Below are positions 52,445 to 61,407 of a stretch of DNA of 64,000 bases, one piece after another. Position numbers and translations under genes: made by a program. The stretch spans positions 2,232,001 to 2,296,000 of the forward strand of contig OZ271832.1 of assembly GCA_965601475.1 (NCBI GenBank). Direction: 5' to 3'. Below the pieces are notes generated by a model. That model worked only from the letters and a program-made list of their open reading frames with translations, made no database searches and was not told the DNA's origin. The DNA is from JAWPMT01 sp965601475 (GTDB lineage Bacteria; Bacteroidota; Bacteroidia; Cytophagales; Cyclobacteriaceae). How positions within the stretch are numbered: the first letter of the stretch is position 1; every line of letters begins with the position of its first letter.

Positions 52445-53272
52445 ATGACTACAAGCCATTTATCGGAGCAATATCGTTTGTCCAGTTCAGAGCTCTGGAT
52501 TTACCTCTCCTCTTTGCTTGTGGTTATCATCGCCCAGACCGCCCACTTCGTTACGTATTTCGATCAGCCCCTGTACCGATCGTCCATATGGGCGATTGTT
52601 GATTGGAGCATCTGGTTTCTCCTTATTTTTTTGGTAGTGCGAAGCAGACATCTCAGATCGCTTGTAGCAAAACCTTCTTTTCAATCCATATGGCTACTAC
52701 CCTGTATTGCAATACTTCCGGTGATCCACAGCATACTGGCACAAGGGGTCTATTCAATATTTTTTGAGCCATCCGTATCTGTGATGGATGACATTAGAAG
52801 GCAGTTGGACAAGAAGTGGTTTCAAAGCCTCTTGATTGTCATCGCGCTGGTTTTTGGGTTTGATTTTATTCGAAGGTTTGTTGCCAGAAAACCCGATACA
52901 GTAGATGGGGACTGGATTTTGATTCAGGATGGGCAGAATGCTATCAGAGTTATGCCAAAGGAAGTAAGGTGGGTCATTGTCGCCAGGAACTATTTGCTCA
53001 TCAAAATGGCCCAGGAGGAATCCCTGATAAGGTGCCCACTCAAGAAGGTCTACGAGCTTCTAAAGCCCTACGGGTTTGTCATGATCAGCAGATCCGCCTG
53101 TGTCAATCTCAATACCATACGTTCCATAGAGAAAGTTTCCAGGTACCAGCACATCATTCACGTAAGTGGAGGAAGGAGCTTTCCTATCGGAAGGACTTAC
53201 CTCAAGGAAGTCAAAAGGAAAGTCGAAGACTACAGTCGTGTAGTTATCGGTGGCGTTGGTCCCAAAGCCTAG
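52445..53272 (+). CDS. Membrane-bound LytTR transcriptional regulator
   Basis: The start at 52445 (MTTSHLSEQYRLSSSELWIY) is chosen; an earlier codon at 52355 overlaps the neighbouring leader. The 275-residue protein has four transmembrane helices in its first 145 residues. A C-terminal LytTR DNA-binding domain follows (from about 175: DGQNAIRVMPKEVRWVIVAR, then GFVMISRSACVNLNTI and GGRSFPIGRTYLKEVK). It has no receiver domain, so it is a one-component membrane regulator. Target unknown, perhaps the divergent quinone reductase. Confidence 0.88.
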   Translation: MTTSHLSEQYRLSSSELWIYLSSLLVVIIAQTAHFVTYFDQPLYRSSIWAIVDWSIWFLLIFLVVRSRHLRSLVAKPSFQSIWLLPCIAILPVIHSILAQGVYSIFFEPSVSVMDDIRRQLDKKWFQSLLIVIALVFGFDFIRRFVARKPDTVDGDWILIQDGQNAIRVMPKEVRWVIVARNYLLIKMAQEESLIRCPLKKVYELLKPYGFVMISRSACVNLNTIRSIEKVSRYQHIIHVSGGRSFPIGRTYLKEVKRKVEDYSRVVIGGVGPKA

Positions 53273-53334
53273 TCCTCAATACATTTTAAGCCGCTCAAAA
53301 TGCCTTTCTTGTCTATTCGACATATACACTTGTT

Positions 53335-54480
53335 ATGGACAAAAGACAATTCATCAGGAAGCTCATCATGGGTATGGCTTTGGTGCCTTCCATGTCTCAT
53401 CTGGGAGCTACAACCCGATTCGCCCCATCGAAAAAGAAACTCAAGGTTTTGATCTTAGGCGGGCGAGGATTTCTGGGCCCTACCATCGTGAACACTTTTT
53501 TGAGCGCAGGCCATGAAGTCACACTTCTCAACCGGGGGATTACCAACCCCCACCTGTTTCGTGACCTTCCCTTTATTTGTTGCGACCGCGAAAAAGAAAA
53601 CCGGGCCGGTTTGCTAGCCGTGAAGAACCAACTGAGCTCAACGACATGGGATTGCGTCATTGATACCTGGCAGAAATCACCAAAGGCTGTTGTCGATTTC
53701 CTCGAAGAATTTGAAGACCAGATCGGTCAGTATCATTACATATCTTCTCTTGCGGTCTACGACAAATGGAACTATAGAGGTATTGCCGAGGACGGACCAC
53801 TTACGCCCTTACCAGAATTTCCAAAATCAATTTCACAGGAGTACAGATATGCCGTGAGAAAAACCTTCAGTGAAGTTTCTATCATGAATTCCCCCAATTT
53901 GAAGTGGACCATCTACAGGTGCCACGGTATCAGAAGCGACAGACTGCCGGACGCAACAAATCCACATGAAGAGCCTTATTGGCCCATTCGATTTTTGCAG
54001 GGTGGCGACATCCTCCTACCCGATGTTGAAGGGCACCATATCCAAATGACGGACGCAAAAAGCCTTAGCCATTTTATCGTCAGATGTGCTGAAAAAGATA
54101 TCACCGGGAAGTTCAACGTAGCCTACAGCTCCATGCCATTCAAAACTTATGTCGCCGCACTCTCAAGCATAGTGGATGTGCCAAGGAAGTTGCATTGGAT
54201 TCCGGAGGCATTTCTATTGGCCAATGATGTCCAACCCTACAGAGAAATTGAATATTGGAGCAGGTCCGTTGGTGCCTATTATTTCTCTGTGGAAAAAGCC
54301 CTCAACAATGGGCTGCGCAATCGAGCAGTGGAAGATATGTTGGTCGATCAAATTGCAGGTTACCAGGAAAGATATCCGGATGAAGATTTCGCTTTTGGAG
54401 GCACCTACGACGGAGATGTCGTGAAGCTGTCTCCCCAAAAAGAGCAGACTGTTTTGCAAAAATGGCTGGCAAGCAAGTAG
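53335..54480 (+). CDS. Exported NAD-dependent epimerase/dehydratase family protein
   Basis: The 381-residue protein begins with a signal-like segment (MDKRQFIRKLIMGMALVPSM), then an extended SDR Rossmann motif LKVLILGGRGFLGPTIVNTF and HEVTLLNRG. A YISSLAVYDKWNY segment provides a candidate Tyr, although the usual YxxxK catalytic pair is displaced (EYRYAVRKTFSE has Tyr-x-x-x-Lys spacing). Substrate is unknown. Export of a nucleotide-dependent enzyme is unusual and would suggest a structural cofactor, as in some oxidoreductases with a Tat-like leader; the leader lacks the RR pair. Confidence 0.8.
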   Translation: MDKRQFIRKLIMGMALVPSMSHLGATTRFAPSKKKLKVLILGGRGFLGPTIVNTFLSAGHEVTLLNRGITNPHLFRDLPFICCDREKENRAGLLAVKNQLSSTTWDCVIDTWQKSPKAVVDFLEEFEDQIGQYHYISSLAVYDKWNYRGIAEDGPLTPLPEFPKSISQEYRYAVRKTFSEVSIMNSPNLKWTIYRCHGIRSDRLPDATNPHEEPYWPIRFLQGGDILLPDVEGHHIQMTDAKSLSHFIVRCAEKDITGKFNVAYSSMPFKTYVAALSSIVDVPRKLHWIPEAFLLANDVQPYREIEYWSRSVGAYYFSVEKALNNGLRNRAVEDMLVDQIAGYQERYPDEDFAFGGTYDGDVVKLSPQKEQTVLQKWLASK

Positions 54481-54551
54481 CTACGGCTCGCTTGCTAAAG
54501 AACACTTGCAGTACCGGATACAATACGGACACACCAGGTCTTGAGCAGGTC

Positions 54552-55031
54552 TTATTCCTGCGACTCCAAAATCTCGATTACACTTCGTTTCTTCCCCTTT
54601 ACCGCCAGCGACAGAAATGACTCGATCTTGGCGATATTGGGAATATCAAAAAGCTTATGTGTAATGAACTCCTGATACTTCTCGATGTCCTTCACCAATA
54701 TCTTGATGATGAAGTCACAGCCTCCAGTCACATAGTGACACTCGATCACCTCAGGTAATTCCAGGATCTGCTGTTCAAAGCGCGCTACCTCCTGCTTTGC
54801 GTGGTTCTTGAAAGAGATATGCGCAAAAGCATGCAGCTTGTGCCCCAGCTTGTCAAAATTGACCACAGCGCCATAATGATCGATGATTCCACTCTTCTCC
54901 AGTTTCTTGATACGTTCAAAAGTCGGAGTGGTGGAGAGATTGAGCTTGCTGGAAAGCTCCTTTACCGTCATCCTCGCATTCTCCTGAAGCAAGTCCAACA
55001 GCCTAAAATCAATTTCATCAAGCTTTTTCAT
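54552..55031 (-). CDS. Lrp/AsnC family transcriptional regulator
   Basis: The start at 55031 (MKKLDEIDFRLLDLLQENAR) is the usual start of this family; a codon five residues upstream is also possible. The 159-residue protein has an N-terminal winged helix (KELSSKLNLSTTPTFERIKK) and a C-terminal RAM effector domain (VIECHYVTGGCDFIIKILVK). It is divergent from the branched-chain 2-oxoacid dehydrogenase E1 gene with a 356-base spacer, which resembles the BkdR-bkd arrangement in Pseudomonas. Control of that gene by amino acids is inferred. Confidence 0.93.
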   Translation of the reverse strand: MKKLDEIDFRLLDLLQENARMTVKELSSKLNLSTTPTFERIKKLEKSGIIDHYGAVVNFDKLGHKLHAFAHISFKNHAKQEVARFEQQILELPEVIECHYVTGGCDFIIKILVKDIEKYQEFITHKLFDIPNIAKIESFLSLAVKGKKRSVIEILESQE

Positions 55032-55100
55032 GTCAGTACATTTCAATATTGGGAGGGACCGCTATGCATCCACCTCTTCTGATATTCGCGCTAGCCGCTA

Positions 55101-55123
55101 TATCCCGATAAGTATCGGGGATA
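55101..55123. repeat. Short inverted repeat in the Lrp-E1 spacer
   Basis: TATCCCGATA (55101-55110) pairs with TATCGGGGATA (55113-55123) with one bulged G. Similar CCCGATA-type palindromes are common in intergenic regions of Bacteroidota, so this may be a dispersed repeat rather than an operator. The rest of the 55032-55387 gap shows AT-rich sequence near 55260-55370 but no other feature that I can support. Confidence 0.45.
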
Positions 55124-55387
55124 CCGCTCCTATCCTGCCTATTTAGCCGGGTTCCTCCTTCGATCAAAAAAACAGTACCGTACGATTATTTCCTGAGGGC
55201 TAGAATAATTTTCTACGGCTTCAATCATGGTGATGCGCAATAGGCCTTTGGTCCAACAAATATGAGCAATTACAGATGATTTTTCTAAATAATTACTCAA
55301 TAAAAGACTTTAGGACCACACACGTTAACTTTATAGAACAAAACCTTTAGCAGAAAGGTGAGTTAAATCAAGCGATTTTCCTGAATT

Positions 55388-57460
55388 ATGGTGACGATAG
55401 AAGAAGCAATAGACAAGAAGATTTTGGAAGCGGGTTTCCGCAAACTGTGCCTCACCAAATCCCTGGCTGAGTTGTACGAAGAAGAGTTTCAGACAGTTTC
55501 CAAGTACGTGCATGCCACTTCAAGAGGACACGAAGCCATTCAGTTGGCCACAGCCATGCAATTGCTACCTCAGGACTTTCTATATCCCTACTATCGCGAC
55601 GATGCCATGCTGATCGGCATTGGCATGGAGCCCTACCACCTCATGCTCCAATTGTTAGCCAAAAAAGATGACCCTTTCAGTGGTGGCCGTACATACTACG
55701 CCCATCCCAGCTTGAGAGATGCCGATAAGCCCAAGATTCCTCACCAGTCTTCGGCCACAGGTATGCAAGCCATTCCCGCGACAGGGGCCGCAATGGGACT
55801 GCAGTACCGAGAGAAAGTGATGGGAGAATACCAGGAAAACGCACCATTGGTCCTCTGCTCCCTGGGCGATGCCTGCATCACCGAGGGTGAAGTAGCAGAG
55901 GCTTTCCAGATGGCCGCGCTTAAGCAACTTCCTATACTCTTCCTGGTGCAGGACAACGAATGGGACATCTCAGCCAGTGCCGATGAAATCAGGTCACAAA
56001 ATGCATACGAATATGCCAAAGGATTCAAAGGCCTGGAGGCCCTATCAATTGATGGCACGGACTTTCAGGAATCTTATCAAACATTGCAAGAAGTAATAAG
56101 CACGATCCGAACAGAACGCCGACCATTCCTGGTACACGCCACTGTGCCTTTGCTCAACCACCATACGTCGGGTGTGCGCAAGGAATGGTATAGAGACGAT
56201 CTTGAAGAACAGCAAGAGCGTGATCCACATCCGCAATTTCGTTTTCTCATGAAGCAACATGGTTTCTCCGGACAAGCTCTTGACAAAATGGAATCAGAAG
56301 CCAGGGAAAATGTACGAGCAGATTACGAAAAAGCGCTGAAGGCAGAAGATCCACAACCTGAAGACCTTTTTACACACGACTACGCCCCAACTTCTATCAA
56401 GGAAGAATCAGGTAGCAGAAAGCCTAAGGGTGCAGAAAAGACAGTCATGGTGGATTGTGCCTTGCACGCAGTAGAAGAATTGATGACTTCCAATGAGGAC
56501 TGCTTGCTCTACGGACAAGATGTAGGTGCCAGGCTGGGAGGAGTATTTCGGGAGGCTGCTACCCTGGCACAAAAATTCGGTGACAACAGGGTATTCAATA
56601 CCCCGATACAGGAAGCCTTTATCGTCGGCTCGACCGTAGGCATGTCTGCAGTAGGGCTCAAACCTATTGTCGAAGTCCAGTTTGCCGACTACATATGGCC
56701 AGGGCTCAACCAACTCTTCACGGAAGTGAGCAGATCTTGTTATCTGAGCGACGGCAAATGGCCTGTGAACATGATCCTCAGAGTGCCTATCGGCGCCTAT
56801 GGGAGCGGCGGACCCTACCACTCGTCGAGTGTGGAAACTGTGGTGGCCAATATCCGGGGGGTCAAGATTGCTTATCCCAGTAATGGTGCAGACCTCAAAG
56901 GTTTGATGAAAGCCGCCTACCTCGATCCCAATCCCGTCGTCATTTTCGAACACAAAGGGCTGTATTGGTCCAAAGTGCCTGGTACCAAGTTTGCCAAAAC
57001 GCACGAGCCCGCTGAGGACTATGTGCTGCCATTCGGCAAAGCCAATATCGTACAGGAAGTTTCCAAGGAGAGCCTGGCCGAACAGAATGGTCTTACCATT
57101 GTCACTTACGGTATGGGCGTGCATTGGGCGCTCAACGCTTCCAAGAGTTTCAAAGGTCAGGTAGAAATTGTGGACCTACGTACGCTCAACCCACTGGATG
57201 AAGAGACCGTCTACCAATCAGTCAGAAAGACCAATCGCTGTATTGTGCTCTCCGAAGAGCCCAAAAGCAATTCTTTCGCCCTGGCATTGGCTGGCAGCAT
57301 CCAGGAGCACTGCTTCAAATCGTTGGATGCCCCCGTGCTGACCCTGGGAGCCGAGAGCCTTCCTGCAATACCACTCAATAGCACTTTGGAGCAAACGATG
57401 CTCCCCTCTGCTGAGAAACTCGAAGGCAAGATCCAGGAATTACTGGGGTTCTGGAGTTGA
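55388..57460 (+). CDS. Fused alpha-beta E1 of branched-chain 2-oxoacid dehydrogenase
   Basis: The 690-residue protein joins an alpha domain (about 1-330) to a beta domain (about 350-690). The alpha part has the TPP motif LCSLGDACITEGEVAEAFQM ending in DNEWDIS, and HHTSGVRKEWYR. The beta part has GQDVGARLGGVFREAATLAQ, NTPIQEAFIVGSTVGMSAVG and VEVQFADYIWPGLNQLF. It decarboxylates branched-chain 2-oxoacids and acetylates or acylates the lipoyl E2. Fused E1 of this type is common in Bacteroidota. E2 and E3 genes are not in the window. Divergent from an Lrp/AsnC regulator. Confidence 0.92.
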   Translation: MVTIEEAIDKKILEAGFRKLCLTKSLAELYEEEFQTVSKYVHATSRGHEAIQLATAMQLLPQDFLYPYYRDDAMLIGIGMEPYHLMLQLLAKKDDPFSGGRTYYAHPSLRDADKPKIPHQSSATGMQAIPATGAAMGLQYREKVMGEYQENAPLVLCSLGDACITEGEVAEAFQMAALKQLPILFLVQDNEWDISASADEIRSQNAYEYAKGFKGLEALSIDGTDFQESYQTLQEVISTIRTERRPFLVHATVPLLNHHTSGVRKEWYRDDLEEQQERDPHPQFRFLMKQHGFSGQALDKMESEARENVRADYEKALKAEDPQPEDLFTHDYAPTSIKEESGSRKPKGAEKTVMVDCALHAVEELMTSNEDCLLYGQDVGARLGGVFREAATLAQKFGDNRVFNTPIQEAFIVGSTVGMSAVGLKPIVEVQFADYIWPGLNQLFTEVSRSCYLSDGKWPVNMILRVPIGAYGSGGPYHSSSVETVVANIRGVKIAYPSNGADLKGLMKAAYLDPNPVVIFEHKGLYWSKVPGTKFAKTHEPAEDYVLPFGKANIVQEVSKESLAEQNGLTIVTYGMGVHWALNASKSFKGQVEIVDLRTLNPLDEETVYQSVRKTNRCIVLSEEPKSNSFALALAGSIQEHCFKSLDAPVLTLGAESLPAIPLNSTLEQTMLPSAEKLEGKIQELLGFWS

Positions 57461-57463
57461 GAT

Positions 57464-57491
57464 GTTGGCCCACCACTTAGGGTGAGCCAAC
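57464..57491. terminator. Hairpin between convergent genes, probable terminator
   Basis: GTTGGC (57464-57469) pairs with GCCAAC (57486-57491), and inside, after a C/A mismatch, CACC pairs with GGTG around loop ACTTAG. It starts four bases after the E1 stop and lies 15 bases before the end of the convergent metalloprotease gene. No T tract. Confidence 0.5.
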
Positions 57492-57506
57492 CTCGGGAAG
57501 TGAGAG

Positions 57507-58916
57507 CTACTTAGTGTTGTTGTCCTCCACATTGAATTTGTAGTCCCTGATGTAACCTACGGGATCCACCGGCTGCCCGTCCTTGATCACCTCATAGTGA
57601 AGATGTGGGCCGGTAGACAACCCGGAGTTACCACTCTTGGCTATGATGTCCCCGCGTTGCACAATTTGGCCTTTACGGACTAAGATCTCTGACAAGTGTG
57701 CATATCTGGTCACATAGTTTTTGCCATGTTTCAACACCACCATATTGCCAAATCCCCCAGGGTTCTGGCGTATCTCCAGCACCTGAGCATCGCCCGTAGC
57801 AATGATGGATGTGCCAACAGGCACACGGAAGTCAATACCCCTGTGGTGATGGACCTTCTGATCAATAGGACTGCGCCTGTTGCCATACAGCGAGGAAACC
57901 TGCACCTTACTATTTTCAGCCAGGGGCAAGACCCAAGGCAGATGATCTAACTCACTCTGTAGTTCCTCAAGCCCCTGGACGGGTGCCAACTTCGGTCCTA
58001 CATTGTGCATAATACTAAGCGTGGACGCGATAGACTCATTCACACCTGTAGAGGAGAATGCAAATAAGGCACTCAACAAAACGGGTATTGCCAGCAGATA
58101 AATACCCTTACTCTTTTTGTGTTCTTTGTTCATCATTAAGATTCGTTTTTTAATCATTTCAGCATTGAAATGACTCACCCAAAAACTGTGACCATCGCCC
58201 AGAAGACCGCGATATAGCGTTTCCTGGTAACCGATCCGATCCTGAAACCGATCGACCACGGCCTCATCGGCTTGGTATTCGTGAATTTCGACGAGTGCAT
58301 TTCGGTACAAGTAGATGAAGGGATTGAACCAAAACAACGAAACAGCGAAGTTCATCAGCACACGATCAATAGAATGCCATTGCTTCACGTGTGCCTGTTC
58401 GTGGACGTAGATTTGCCCAAAGTCCTGAGAACCAAAAAGTACCTCAGGCATAAAAATATTTTTGAAGAAACTGAATGGATGCCCTCCGGGGGTTCGGAAG
58501 AGTGTGAAATGTGGCCGATCTAGTCGGTGCGAATTTCCCTTCAGACGCCGCAATCTGTGGATGAACGTAGTCCATCGAAATAGAAAAAAACCAACAAAAC
58601 ACCCCAACAATACGAACAGCAATGTATCGGCATTCACAGCTTTCCCCTGCGCCAAATTCGCCTCTGAGGTGTAGGAAAGGTTTTCTCTGATAGGCTCAAA
58701 AAGGGCGACAGTCTGATTTACAAAGGTCTTAGGAACCGTATCCACCTCCGGAAAGACTTCCAAGGCTGGAATGACAAAAGAAGCCCCCAACGACAAGAGC
58801 AAGTACAACCGATTGACGTGGTGCCACTTATTCCGTTGGAAGAAACACCAAAAGAGCCCGTAGAACACGCCCTGGATCAAAAAGACCTTGACGAAGTAGA
58901 AAAGGAACAAGATCAT
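57507..58916 (-). CDS. M56 (BlaR1-like) metalloprotease fused to an M23 peptidase domain
   Basis: The 469-residue protein has transmembrane helices near 4-20, 36-52, 98-115, 185-203 and 272-290. An M56 zinc site lies in a cytosolic loop (VHEQAHVKQWHSID, H172/E173/H176, later HEYQADEAV). The C-terminal periplasmic part is an M23/LytM endopeptidase with HHRGIDF (H358, D362), RYAHLSE (H407) and GPHLHYEV (H438, H440). In BlaR1 and MecR1 that outer position carries the penicillin-binding sensor. Here an intact cell-wall peptidase takes its place. It overlaps the BlaI gene by four bases. Confidence 0.92.
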   Translation of the reverse strand: MILFLFYFVKVFLIQGVFYGLFWCFFQRNKWHHVNRLYLLLSLGASFVIPALEVFPEVDTVPKTFVNQTVALFEPIRENLSYTSEANLAQGKAVNADTLLFVLLGCFVGFFLFRWTTFIHRLRRLKGNSHRLDRPHFTLFRTPGGHPFSFFKNIFMPEVLFGSQDFGQIYVHEQAHVKQWHSIDRVLMNFAVSLFWFNPFIYLYRNALVEIHEYQADEAVVDRFQDRIGYQETLYRGLLGDGHSFWVSHFNAEMIKKRILMMNKEHKKSKGIYLLAIPVLLSALFAFSSTGVNESIASTLSIMHNVGPKLAPVQGLEELQSELDHLPWVLPLAENSKVQVSSLYGNRRSPIDQKVHHHRGIDFRVPVGTSIIATGDAQVLEIRQNPGGFGNMVVLKHGKNYVTRYAHLSEILVRKGQIVQRGDIIAKSGNSGLSTGPHLHYEVIKDGQPVDPVGYIRDYKFNVEDNNTK

Positions 58917-59287
58917 TTTCCGCGTTTCTCGATTTGTTCATCGATCAATCGCTTGATCTCCTGTAAGTCTTCCACCGACAACTCTTCGCTCGTCGTGAAG
59001 AAAGACGCGAACTGCTTAGCTGAATCATTGAAAAAGCTACTCATCAAACCCTTCATCGACTGCCTGGTATATTGTTCCCTGGAGAACTTGGGATAATACT
59101 GACGGGATTTGCCATGCGTATCAAATCCTACGAAGCCCTTCTTTACCAAGACATTGACCACCGTGGATATGGTGGTATAGGCAGGAGCAGGGTGAGGGTA
59201 CTGCTCCACAATGTCTTTGAGATATCCTTTATCTATGTGCCAGAGGTACCGCATCAACTGTTCCTCTGCTTTGGTCAATTCCTTCAT
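58913..59287 (-). CDS. blaI: BlaI/MecI/CopY family repressor
   Basis: The start at 59287 (MKELTKAEEQLMRYLWHIDK) is chosen because the alternative upstream start at 59323 lies within the palindromic operator. The 124-residue protein has the family's winged helix (DIVEQYPHPAPAYTTISTVVNVLVKKGFVG) and a C-terminal dimerisation helix. The helix includes LSVEDLQEIKRLIDEQI. Such repressors dimerise on palindromes and are cleaved by the partner M56 protease on signal. It is the first gene of the two-gene operon, autoregulated by inference. Confidence 0.92.
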   Translation of the reverse strand: MKELTKAEEQLMRYLWHIDKGYLKDIVEQYPHPAPAYTTISTVVNVLVKKGFVGFDTHGKSRQYYPKFSREQYTRQSMKGLMSSFFNDSAKQFASFFTTSEELSVEDLQEIKRLIDEQIEKRGK

Positions 59288-59298
59288 CACCGCAATAC

Positions 59299-59336
59299 TA
59301 TAACTATAGTTATAATTATACAACTATTTTGATAGT
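59299..59336 (-). promoter_or_regulatory. Palindromic operator of the BlaI-M56 operon
   Basis: TATAACTATAGTTATA (59299-59314) is a perfect 16-base palindrome, and ACTAT-TTTG-ATAGT (59323-59336) is a second inverted repeat. Both contain ACTAT/ATAGT half sites. They lie 12 to 49 bases upstream of the BlaI start, the expected place for an autoregulatory operator. Binding of BlaI is inferred. Confidence 0.6.
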
Positions 59337-59478
59337 AATACCTCAAAAAGACCTTTGTTCCAAGACCATTCCTCCAATTGGCGCTACCATTCATGGGTCA
59401 CAGTGTACCTTTTGAATAAAAGCCGTGATGCACTAAAACATCTGGAGGGTTTAAAAAAATGAATCCAATTCAAAAACC

Positions 59479-60609
59479 ATGAAACTCAAACATTTACTTT
59501 TTGCAGGGACTTTTTGTGCCCTTTTTACGGTGTCCGCTCAGCTGAGCTTACCACCCAATGCAGGCAATCAGAAAAGCATCGTACGACAGTACATGGGCCC
59601 AATCGCCTATGTTGAAATCACTTACAACAGCCCGGACGTAGCAGGCAGAGAAGGCCAAATCTGGGGAACTGTGGTGCCTTACGGCCTTACGCCCTTTGGC
59701 TTTGGTGCCAGCACACCTGACAATCCATCACCATGGAGAGCTGGTGCCAATGAAAACACGACCATTGAATTCTCTACTGATGTCAAAGTTCAGGGGAAGG
59801 ATCTGAAAGCCGGCAAGTACGGTTTTCATGTGATCACTCAGGAAAGTGGACCTTGGACTCTCCTGTTCGTGGATGAAGCAAATGCCTGGGGAAGTTTCTT
59901 TTATACCCCTGAGCAGGAAGTACTAAGGGTCGAAGCAACACCTGAGGACGCAACATTTCAGGAATACCTGACCTACGAATTCACAGATCGTCAGGCGGAT
60001 CAGGCTACCGTCGCCCTCATTTGGGAAAACAAGAAGGTCCCCTTTACGGTAGAAGCGCCACAGAACAATGAGGTCATTATGGCTCAAGTTCAGAGCGAAT
60101 TACGAGGACAGCGTGGTTTCAACTTCGCGGCTCTGGCCCAAGCAGCCAACTGGGCTTCGAACGCCGGATATCACGATCAGGCGTTGTCATGGGCAGACGC
60201 AGCTATCTCCGCACCTTTCGTAGGCCAGAGGAATTACAATACCCTTACCACCAAGGCCACAGTGCTCTTCAATAAAGGAGATTCTGATGAAGCACTGGAA
60301 ACGATGGATGAAGCCATAAGGTTGGAATCGGCTACTGCCGGTCAAATTCATCAATATGGACGCAGACTAATCGCCCAGGACATGGATGACAAAGCACTTG
60401 AAGTATTCAAGTACAACCAGAAGCGATTTGACGGTGCATGGCCCACGAACTATGGTTTAGCCAGAGGTTATTCGGCTGTAGGAGAGTACAAGCAGGCACT
60501 GAAGTACCTCAAGATAGCTCAAGGTAACGTTCCCACTGGAGACACTCAAAACCCTCCGCTGATTGAAGCCAACATCGAGAAGTTGGAAAACGGTGAAGAC
60601 ATTAACTAG
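59479..60609 (+). CDS. DUF2911 domain protein with C-terminal TPR repeats
   Basis: The 376-residue exported protein has a signal peptide (MKLKHLLFAGTFCALFTVSA). A DUF2911 domain follows (residues about 35-190: YVEITYNSPDVAGREGQIWG, WRAGANENTTIEFSTDVKVQ, LKAGKYGFHVITQE). A helical repeat region comes next, with FAALAQAANWASNAGYHDQA and SAVGEYKQALKYLKIAQ typical of TPRs (about 230-365). DUF2911 proteins are frequent in Bacteroidota and Myxococcota, function unknown. The gene ends before a strong terminator. Confidence 0.9.
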   Translation: MKLKHLLFAGTFCALFTVSAQLSLPPNAGNQKSIVRQYMGPIAYVEITYNSPDVAGREGQIWGTVVPYGLTPFGFGASTPDNPSPWRAGANENTTIEFSTDVKVQGKDLKAGKYGFHVITQESGPWTLLFVDEANAWGSFFYTPEQEVLRVEATPEDATFQEYLTYEFTDRQADQATVALIWENKKVPFTVEAPQNNEVIMAQVQSELRGQRGFNFAALAQAANWASNAGYHDQALSWADAAISAPFVGQRNYNTLTTKATVLFNKGDSDEALETMDEAIRLESATAGQIHQYGRRLIAQDMDDKALEVFKYNQKRFDGAWPTNYGLARGYSAVGEYKQALKYLKIAQGNVPTGDTQNPPLIEANIEKLENGEDIN

Positions 60610-60622
60610 CCAATCCGCTCAT

Positions 60623-60658
60623 AAAAAAAGCCGACTCTCGAAAGAGTCGGCTTTTTTT
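60623..60658. terminator. Bidirectional Rho-independent terminator
   Basis: GCCGACTCT (60630-60638) and AGAGTCGGC (60643-60651) form a perfect nine-pair stem with loop CGAA. Seven A residues precede and seven T residues follow. It separates the DUF2911 gene from the convergent tonB gene. Confidence 0.93.
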
Positions 60659-60672
60659 AATGTCTTTATCTT

Positions 60673-61350
60673 CTAGTTATTCAACTTGAAAATGATAGGC
60701 ATCATCATCCTAACCTTCACAGGTCTGCCTCTTTGTTTTCCAGGCTTGAACTTCGGAGATGATTTCAGAACCCTTTCAGCTTCCTCATCGCAACCAGCAC
60801 CAATTCCTTTGACAGCTCTCACATTCGTTACTGAGCCATCTTTATCGACAATGAACTGAACGTATACTTTACCTTCAATTCCCATTCGTCGTGCTTGCTT
60901 GGGATATTTCATGTTCTGACCAACATACTTGTAAAAAGCACCTATTCCACCAGGAAATTCGGGCTGGTCTTCAACAATATCAAATATCTCATCTACCACT
61001 TCCTCTTCCGGAGCTTCTTCAAAAACGATGTCCTCAACAACAGTCTCTTCCGTCACCTCAACATCCAATTCTACTTCGATCTCCTCTTCAATCTCCTCCT
61101 CATCGGGCACTTCCACAATCTCGGGCAACTGCACTTTGGGTGGTGGTGGAGGTGGTTGTTCCGTTGGAGGGATGTCCATAATGTCTTCAAAGTCATCTTC
61201 CACCTGACCGAGGTCTACCAGACCTGAGTCGTCGTAGGTTCTCCATTCAAAGGCTACAATCGTAATTACCAAGCTGATTGTCAGACCCAGGTTCAAGAGC
61301 ATCCACGACTGTTTTGTCAAGTCGTACTTAGGATTTTTCTTTAGTTCCAT
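60673..61350 (-). CDS. tonB: TonB-like energy transducer
   Basis: The 225-residue protein has one N-terminal transmembrane helix (SWMLLNLGLTISLVITIVAF), a Pro-rich then Glu/Val-rich linker (PPTEQPPPPPPK and long EE/VE runs), and a C-terminal TonB domain. The domain contains FPGGIGAFYKYVGQNMKYP, ARRMGIEGKVYVQFIVDKDG and SPKFKPGKQRGRPVKVRMMM. It links the inner-membrane ExbBD motor to outer-membrane transporters. ExbB and ExbD genes are not seen nearby. It is downstream of vanZ and gcvH on the same strand. Confidence 0.93.
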   Translation of the reverse strand: MELKKNPKYDLTKQSWMLLNLGLTISLVITIVAFEWRTYDDSGLVDLGQVEDDFEDIMDIPPTEQPPPPPPKVQLPEIVEVPDEEEIEEEIEVELDVEVTEETVVEDIVFEEAPEEEVVDEIFDIVEDQPEFPGGIGAFYKYVGQNMKYPKQARRMGIEGKVYVQFIVDKDGSVTNVRAVKGIGAGCDEEAERVLKSSPKFKPGKQRGRPVKVRMMMPIIFKLNN

Positions 61351-61407
61351 GTTATAATTTTATACTTTATACAAACCCGAGGATATCAAAGATATTATTT
61401 CTACAAC

